Source: Gammaproteobacteria bacterium
Lineage (GTDB): Bacteria; Pseudomonadota; Gammaproteobacteria; UBA6429; Thiohalophilaceae
NCBI GenBank assembly: GCA_029880425.1
Contig: JAOUOK010000160.1
Coordinates: 1 to 5,467, forward strand
DNA length: 5,467 nucleotides
Reading direction: 5' to 3'
Each line of letters begins with the position of its first letter. Position 1 is the first letter of the stretch. Below the pieces are notes generated by a model, which made no database searches, was not told the DNA's origin, and saw only the letters and a list, made by a program, of their open reading frames with translations. This document shows, piece after piece, positions 1 through 3,854 of the stretch. Position numbers and translations under genes: made by a program.

Positions 1-389
1 TCACGAGTGAGATCAGCAGCCAAAGCCATAACAGCACTCGCAATAGCACCCGCACCTTGCAACGCCCGACCTACAATCACACCGGTAATAGTATCTGCTA
101 ATGCTGCTACCACGCTGCCAACTGCAAAAACCACAAGACCGCCGATAATAACCGGCTTACGGCCAATATTATCTGAAAGCATGCCCAGTGGGATTTGGAA
201 AATAGCCTGGGTCAAGCCATATATGCCAATCGCGACTCCGGCTAAAGTCGGGGTAAATCCGTCTAACTCTTCCGCATAAAGAGCAAATACGGGTAAAACC
301 ATAAACAGCCCCAACATTCTCGATGCAAAAATTGCAGAGAGTGACAGCGCGACACGCTTTTCAGTTGGAGACATTCTTTCGTGGGACAT
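1..389 (-). CDS. yajR: YajR-type MFS transporter, N-terminal part (C-terminus outside window)
   Basis: Inner-membrane major facilitator superfamily transporter, probably a proton-driven exporter; the substrate is unknown. Reading the minus strand from 389 gives 129 codons open to the window edge, covering about the first four transmembrane helices. Visible family features are RMLGLFMVLPVF in helix 1 (residues 24-35), the stretch GIYGLTQAIFQIPLG (55-69) and MFS motif A, G69-xxx-D73-xx-G-R-K78, in the loop after helix 2, then GRALQGAGAI and ADLTR at the cut end. These agree closely with remembered E. coli YajR (454 aa). The start at 389 is preferred over the in-frame ATG at 374 because the first residues align with the YajR N-terminus, including the second Met. 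Whether the C-terminal YAM domain of YajR is present cannot be seen. The gene diverges from csgD and has no evident role in curli assembly. Confidence 0.88.
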   Translation of the reverse strand, partial: MSHERMSPTEKRVALSLSAIFASRMLGLFMVLPVFALYAEELDGFTPTLAGVAIGIYGLTQAIFQIPLGMLSDNIGRKPVIIGGLVVFAVGSVVAALADTITGVIVGRALQGAGAIASAVMALAADLTR

Positions 390-554
390 GAAATTCTTTA
401 TTTTATAGAGAGTTAAAGTTCAGTCGTAAGGTAAGTTCACAACACTAAGCCAACCATTTTACATGACTCAAGTGCGTTATTAAAATTTACTTTGTCCCAC
501 GGAAAGAAATTTGACTAAATCTTGCGGATTAAAAATTGTCCTGTTAGGATGAGC

Positions 555-571
555 CGCAATTCACAATTGCG
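555..571. promoter_or_regulatory. 17-bp palindrome overlapping the csgD -35 element; possible operator
   Basis: CGCAATT (555-561) and AATTGCG (565-571) are perfect 7-bp inverted arms around CAC. No T-run follows and the loop is only 3 nt, so a protein-binding operator is likelier than a terminator. It covers the -35 hexamer of the candidate csgD promoter, a position usual for repressors. The cognate regulator is unknown; CsgD itself is possible but unproven. Confidence 0.4.
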
Positions 572-587
572 CTTCCGTTAGTTTAAT
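560..587 (+). promoter_or_regulatory. Candidate sigma70-type promoter of csgD
   Basis: TTCACA (560-565, five of six matches to TTGACA) and TTTAAT (582-587, five of six matches to TATAAT) are separated by 16 bp. Transcription would start near 594, giving a leader of about 43 nt before the csgD start at 637. In enterics csgD is served by sigma70/sigmaS RNA polymerase with many regulators. The elements were found by eye in an AT-rich region, where chance matches are common. Confidence 0.4.
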
Positions 588-636
588 TATCCCCAACTAT
601 TGAAGCGGTACTCATAAAGTCTATGGAGAGATGTGT

Positions 637-1281
637 ATGGAGCAATTGATCATATTGGGTAAGGACAACCTGAATAACTCACTACTCGCCTCCTATATTG
701 AAAAAAACACCTCACTTCCTTGTTGTATTGTTAATTTAAGCATGCGCAAAACATTAAGTAAATCTGAGCTCGAACCGGCAAACCTGGTTTTGCTCGACTG
801 CAATAATTTAAATGATGAAGAAATTAAGCGCATTTTAAATAAATGTGAGGATGTGTTAACTGATAGCTCTCACATCGCTTTATTTAATACCAATGAAAAT
901 CACTGTACTGAATATTTTTCCCAACATCTGCTTGTGATGGGAATTTTTTCTGAAGATGTCTGTCTCCAACAATTTATTGCAGGAATAAAATCAATTTTTA
1001 ATGGTGAACTCTGGTTATCAAGAAAATTACTCTCAACTCTGGTAATAAAAAACAGAAAGAATCCTAAGCCACTAAAAGAAGATTTCGGACTGACTCAACG
1101 TGAGACAGAAATTATTAAACTTGTGGCAATTGGTTCAAGAAATAATGATATTGCCGATATCCTTTGCCTCAGCCCACATACGGTTAAAACACATATTTAC
1201 CATATATATAAAAAATTAAATGTTGAAAACCGCATGCAAGCAGCCAACTGGGCAAACCAGCATTGGGGAACGCAAGCATAA
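637..1281 (+). CDS. csgD: CsgD-like LuxR-family transcriptional regulator of curli
   Basis: Master activator of curli genes: an N-terminal receiver-like domain plus a C-terminal LuxR/FixJ helix-turn-helix. The start at 637 gives 214 residues; an upstream in-frame ATG at 631 would give 216 (E. coli CsgD is 216). I prefer 637 because GGAG at 625-628 sits 8 nt before it, whereas it nearly abuts 631. In 216-residue numbering, LVLLDCNN (52-59) aligns with the E. coli ILLDMM segment (D56 with D59). The acidic pair after strand 1 and the receiver lysine are not evident, so it is probably not a classical phospho-receiver. The HTH spans about 154-208 (LTQRETEI, IADILCLSPHTVKTHIY, KKLNVENRMQAANWAN) and closely resembles E. 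coli CsgD. Position at the head of a csgEFGBA set supports the call. The 139-bp gap to csgE has no clear terminator, so read-through is possible. Confidence 0.93.
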   Translation: MEQLIILGKDNLNNSLLASYIEKNTSLPCCIVNLSMRKTLSKSELEPANLVLLDCNNLNDEEIKRILNKCEDVLTDSSHIALFNTNENHCTEYFSQHLLVMGIFSEDVCLQQFIAGIKSIFNGELWLSRKLLSTLVIKNRKNPKPLKEDFGLTQRETEIIKLVAIGSRNNDIADILCLSPHTVKTHIYHIYKKLNVENRMQAANWANQHWGTQA

Positions 1282-1312
1282 CTACGACAAAGGCATGAGG
1301 TTAAAAATATAG

Positions 1313-1332
1313 ATTAATACTAAATTAATACT
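1313..1332 (+). repeat. Tandem ATTAATACT pair with 11-bp period upstream of csgE
   Basis: ATTAATACT occurs at 1313-1321 and again at 1324-1332, separated by AA, so the copies lie one DNA helical turn apart. The pair is about 90 bp upstream of the csgE start, between csgD and csgE. It could be a tandem regulator site or a chance repeat in AT-rich DNA. No convincing promoter was found in the rest of the 1282-1420 gap. Confidence 0.45.
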
Positions 1333-1420
1333 TTTGGCTGATTATTTTTGAGACAAATAACACAAATAATGCCGCTCCCCCACATTTACTACACATTTAA
1401 GCTCCAAAAAGGATTTTGGT

Positions 1421-1825
1421 ATGACTATGCATTTACCTGTTAGACACCTCATGCTTTTAGTGTTTACAGTATTTATTTCACCTACTTTTGCATCTGGTGG
1501 AAGTCTTGATATTAAAGGACTTATACTTGATCGCACAATCACGCTTGATGGTCATTCATTTTACAAAAAATTCTCTGCGCACTGGTTAGCTACAAATCTT
1601 AGTCAACCACATAACCTCATAGTTACTGAAAAGCCATCTGCTCGCTGGGGAAACTTAATTATTATAAGTAGTCAGGGGCAAATGTTATATCGCACATCCA
1701 TCCGGCCTGGAAAACAATTAAAAAAAAATAAGGTTTATGAAGCTGCTATTACCGTTTCTCAAAATATAGTTAACCGCTTGATTGTAAAAAACACATCACA
1801 AGACATAGCGCCGACCGGATATTAA
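1421..1825 (+). CDS. csgE: CsgE, periplasmic curli assembly/transport factor
   Basis: CsgE is a periplasmic adaptor that forms a nonameric cap on CsgG, brings CsgA to the channel and restrains premature aggregation (known from E. coli). The product has 134 residues (E. coli 129). A signal peptide with hydrophobic core at 10-20 probably ends after PTFA (A24) or S25. Family blocks are clear: GHSFYKKFSAHW at 44-55 (E. coli GHDFYRAFSDKW) and EKPSARWG at 70-77 (E. coli ERPSARWG). No Cys is seen. AAGGA at 1409-1413, 7 nt before the ATG, supports the start; the next in-frame ATG, at 1427, is less well placed. csgF begins 15 nt after the stop, and the csgE-csgF-csgG packing indicates one transcript. 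Confidence 0.93.
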   Translation: MTMHLPVRHLMLLVFTVFISPTFASGGSLDIKGLILDRTITLDGHSFYKKFSAHWLATNLSQPHNLIVTEKPSARWGNLIIISSQGQMLYRTSIRPGKQLKKNKVYEAAITVSQNIVNRLIVKNTSQDIAPTGY

Positions 1826-1840
1826 AAAAGGGAAATCATC

Positions 1841-2251
1841 ATGTATAAATTTTCTATTATTTTTTTGGTGCTATTCTCAAGCAACCTTTATTCTTCTGAA
1901 CTAATTTACACCCCGATCAACCCATCATTTGGTGGCTACTCGGGTAATGGTGCTGTGCTTTTAAATCAAGCCAATGCAGAAAATGATTTTAAAGATCCTG
2001 ATGCAAAAGATCCTTTTGCAACTGGCAGCACGCTTGATAATTTCAAGGAAACTTTAAACAGGCAAATATTAAGTCAGCTGGCCGCTAAAATAGTCGCTGA
2101 TGCATTTGGCTCTTCGGGTTCGGCTTCTGGTGTATACACAACAACGGATTATAAAATTGAAATTGATACATCAGATCCGAATATTACAAAAATTCATATA
2201 ACCGAACTTGCAACCGGTTCTTTATCAACTATTGAAATACCGGTCATATAA
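1841..2251 (+). CDS. csgF: CsgF, curli secretion specificity and nucleator-anchoring factor
   Basis: CsgF is exported and plugs its N-terminal segment into the CsgG beta-barrel, where it forms a second constriction and helps hold CsgB at the surface. The product has 136 residues (E. coli 138). A signal peptide occupies about 1-18, with the mature protein starting near SELIYTP. The CsgG-binding segment is conserved: NPSFGG (27-32), NGAVLLNQANAEN (36-48), KDP (51-53) and LDNF (65-68). By alignment with E. coli, the residue equivalent to constriction Asn17 is Gly35. After about residue 90 come a Ser/Gly-rich linker and a DYKIEIDTSD beta segment, the less conserved neck/head region. An AAGGGAA Shine-Dalgarno at 1828-1834 supports the start. 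csgG follows after only 6 nt. Confidence 0.93.
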   Translation: MYKFSIIFLVLFSSNLYSSELIYTPINPSFGGYSGNGAVLLNQANAENDFKDPDAKDPFATGSTLDNFKETLNRQILSQLAAKIVADAFGSSGSASGVYTTTDYKIEIDTSDPNITKIHITELATGSLSTIEIPVI

Positions 2252-2257
2252 AACATC

Positions 2258-3166
2258 ATGCTCAAGTTAAAATCAATTTATCGTTTTATTTTTATAGTTG
2301 CTATTTTACTTTTACAGGCATGCACTACTGCACACTATAAAGAAGAAATTGAAGAACCGCTGGCAGCTCAATTAACCCGAACAACTTCAAGCCACAATGA
2401 CCTGGTAAATTTACCAACACCATCCGGAAAAATACCTGTATCTGTTTACGGCTTTCGCGATCAAACAGGTCAATACAAACAACAGACGGGGGTAAGTTCA
2501 TTCTCAACAGCCGTAACACAGGGTGCAACATCGATACTGTTACAGGCACTTAAAGACTCAAAATGGTTTACTCCAATGGAACGGGAAGGATTACAAAATT
2601 TATTAACGGAAAGAAAAATAATTCGTGCAACATTAAAAAATGATTCTTCACCACAAAATGACATACCGCCGTTGAAATTTTCCAATATTCTATTAGAAGG
2701 AGGGATAACAGGCTATGACTCTAACATCCAGACCGGTGGTTTAGGTGCAAAATATTTTGGCATAGGGATGGATACAAAATATCGTGTTGATCAGGTCACC
2801 GTTCATTTAAGAGCCATTGATATCTTAAGCGGTGAAATCTTAAGCACGGTATCTGCAACAAAATCTGTCTTGTCACGTGAAGTTCATGCAGGTGTATTCC
2901 GTTTCGTAAGTTTCAAAAGATTATTTGAATCCGAAGGTGGGGTAACAACAAATGAGCCTGTTGTGCTTTGTGTGACAGGCGCGATAGAAAAAGCAGTTTC
3001 TGCTTTGGTAATAGAAGGTATATTGAATAATCACTGGTCAACCAGCAATCCCGCATTCAATCAACATAAAAGTGTGTTGTCATACCTCGCACAAAAGAAA
3101 GATCGACAACTAACATTTAATGAGATGACAAAACTTAATGAATTAAGTGATGATGATCACAATTAA
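2258..3166 (+). CDS. csgG: CsgG, outer-membrane curli secretion channel lipoprotein
   Basis: CsgG forms the nonameric 36-stranded outer-membrane pore that exports unfolded curli subunits. The product has 302 residues (E. coli 277). A lipoprotein signal ends in the lipobox LQAC with Cys22 as lipid attachment site; Thr23 rather than Asp fits outer-membrane sorting. Strong family blocks include FSTAVTQGAT (82-91), ALKDSKWF (97-104), LQNLLTERKIIRA (112-124), GAKYFGIGMDTKY (163-175), AGVFRF (211-216) and NEPVVLC (232-238). The constriction loop (74-82) has one extra residue compared with E. coli; Phe82 matches Phe56, while Tyr51 and Asn55 are replaced by polar residues. The C-terminus after W260 is about 17 residues longer and charged. 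No Shine-Dalgarno is visible and the gene starts 6 nt after csgF, so translational coupling is likely. Confidence 0.95.
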   Translation: MLKLKSIYRFIFIVAILLLQACTTAHYKEEIEEPLAAQLTRTTSSHNDLVNLPTPSGKIPVSVYGFRDQTGQYKQQTGVSSFSTAVTQGATSILLQALKDSKWFTPMEREGLQNLLTERKIIRATLKNDSSPQNDIPPLKFSNILLEGGITGYDSNIQTGGLGAKYFGIGMDTKYRVDQVTVHLRAIDILSGEILSTVSATKSVLSREVHAGVFRFVSFKRLFESEGGVTTNEPVVLCVTGAIEKAVSALVIEGILNNHWSTSNPAFNQHKSVLSYLAQKKDRQLTFNEMTKLNELSDDDHN

Positions 3167-3262
3167 CATAAAAATCTTAATAAATAATTTTACATAAAAA
3201 TACTACTTTTCTCATACTCAAAAAATATACTACGAGTCTATTTCATACCAATTCCCGATACA

Positions 3263-3284
3263 AAATGTGAGCACGTTCACATAA
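3263..3284. promoter_or_regulatory. Near-consensus CRP/Vfr-type binding site upstream of csgB
   Basis: TGTGA (3266-3270), six bases, then TCACA (3277-3281) form the exact CRP core, and the left flank AAA also matches the 22-bp consensus. This is a high-information match and the strongest regulatory signal in the window. The site centre (3273.5) is 48 bp upstream of the csgB ATG. Relative to a start site deduced from TATAAC it lies near -28, overlapping the -35 region, which would fit repression. If the real start site is further downstream, activation is possible. Confidence 0.6.
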
Positions 3285-3289
3285 AGTCT

Positions 3290-3295
3290 TATAAC
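3290..3295 (+). promoter_or_regulatory. Candidate -10 element of csgBA promoter
   Basis: TATAAC matches five of six bases of TATAAT and is preceded by CT, as often seen in sigmaS-used promoters. No good -35 is present 16-18 bp upstream; that interval lies inside the CRP-type site. Transcription would start around 3302, giving a short leader of about 20 nt before csgB. Confidence 0.3.
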
Positions 3296-3321
3296 TGTTT
3301 TTAGTGTTGGATTAAATTGAA

Positions 3322-3822
3322 ATGAATGGACTCAAACAATCAATAGTTTTCCTGTTTGTTAGCGGATTATTTTTATCACCTGTTTATGCTAACGATGAAG
3401 TAACATCTACAAATAGTGATAGTTCTATTACCGCTAACAACTCAATATCGCCTGACAATAAAAGAATACGCTCAATCCTTAATTCAGCAAACTCAGAAAA
3501 TCAAATTTTATCTTCTATTCAATCGGGCAATAAAGCATCCATCATTCAACATGGGGCTTTTAACAACTCTCAAATAAGACAGCAAGGCGCAGGTAACCAT
3601 GCGCATACTGAACAGCATGGTGCAGACAATAAATCTAAAACATTCCAGTCAGGGAAAAATAATATTGCAGACCAATACCAATCAGGTATTGGAAATACTG
3701 TCATCAGCATCCAGCATGGCAATAACAATATAAGCAGACAAATCCAACAAGGTAATGGGATAAATAATCGCATTACACAATTTGGTAACAATGGTCGAAT
3801 TTTAATTCGACAAGGTTTTTAA
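3322..3822 (+). CDS. csgB: CsgB-like curlin, minor subunit / nucleator
   Basis: CsgB is the surface-anchored nucleator that templates CsgA folding into amyloid. The product has 166 residues (E. coli 151). The signal peptide probably ends after PVYA (A23). A Ser/Asn/Asp-rich segment (24-60) precedes about ten curlin half-repeats (61-166) of about 11 residues centred on Q-x-G-x-x-N, for example IQSGNK, IIQHGAFNN and ITQFGNN. That equals the five full repeats of E. coli CsgB. The last units carry Arg150, Arg159 and Arg163 and end in ILIRQGF, echoing the basic fifth repeat that anchors E. coli CsgB. There is no Cys or Trp. The assignment as CsgB rather than a second CsgA rests on position before the larger curlin, repeat number and the basic C-terminus. 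TTGGAT, 10 nt before the ATG, is only a weak Shine-Dalgarno. csgA follows after 32 nt. Confidence 0.85.
   Translation: MNGLKQSIVFLFVSGLFLSPVYANDEVTSTNSDSSITANNSISPDNKRIRSILNSANSENQILSSIQSGNKASIIQHGAFNNSQIRQQGAGNHAHTEQHGADNKSKTFQSGKNNIADQYQSGIGNTVISIQHGNNNISRQIQQGNGINNRITQFGNNGRILIRQGF
3502..3819 (+). repeat. Curlin repeat region of csgB (about ten half-repeats)
   Basis: The encoded residues 61-166 contain ten Q-x-G type units, with core Gln near residues 67, 76, 88, 98, 109, 120, 131, 143, 153 and 164, a period close to 11. Pairs of such strands form beta-arches of the curli cross-beta solenoid. The DNA copies are diverged, so the repeat is seen in protein, not as exact DNA repeats. Confidence 0.85.
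3794..3811 (+). other. Inverted repeat at the 3' end of csgB followed by T-runs; possible weak attenuator
   Basis: GTCGAATT (3794-3801) and AATTCGAC (3804-3811) are perfect 8-bp arms around TT, and two TTTTT runs follow at 3816-3820 and around 3824-3828. The form resembles a weak intrinsic terminator inside the last codons of csgB, ahead of csgA. The stem is AT-rich and the loop tight, so strong termination is unlikely. An RNA-processing or stabilising role is another possibility. Confidence 0.3.
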
Positions 3823-3854
3823 GTTTTTAACACACAATAAGGGGTAATAAAAAA

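Larger units (their letters stand above)
390..636. other. Divergent intergenic region between yajR and csgD
   Basis: This 247-bp AT-rich region must contain the control sequences of both divergent genes. The only well-supported elements are near csgD: a -35/-10 pair, an overlapping palindrome and a Shine-Dalgarno sequence. On the yajR side a TATAAA hexamer (minus strand, 407-402) is visible, but it lies too near the start codon and has no good -35, so it is not called as a promoter. No open reading frame with coding character and no RNA gene was recognised. The region is shorter than the long csgD upstream region known in enterics. Confidence 0.7.
3167..3321. other. csgG-csgB intergenic region with candidate csgBA control sequences
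   Basis: This 155-bp, very AT-rich gap separates the secretion genes from the fibre genes. It contains a CRP-type site, a -10-like TATAAC, a direct repeat of ACATAAAAAT (3166-3175 and 3192-3201) and three ATACT motifs at 3200, 3214 and 3227. No GC-rich terminator hairpin follows csgG. The layout suggests a separate promoter for csgBA, which would allow much higher output of fibre subunits than of the secretion machinery. Confidence 0.6.

Noticed and set aside
7..279. Plus-strand open frame of 90 codons at the left end
   Set aside because: It is antisense to the YajR-type gene, which has strong family motifs on the minus strand; the plus-strand product has no recognisable features.
613..622. 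CATAAAGTCT shared between the csgD leader (613-622) and csgB upstream region (3280-3289)
   Set aside because: Exact 10-bp match at two upstream regions, but several such 10-mer pairs are expected by chance in a window of this size, and the positions relative to the genes differ.
1342..1542. Minus-strand open frame over the csgE start
   Set aside because: Overlaps the well-supported csgE coding start and signal peptide on the other strand; no family similarity.
3166..3201. Direct repeat ACATAAAAAT after csgG
   Set aside because: Very low complexity in AT-rich DNA; not enough to call a regulatory site.
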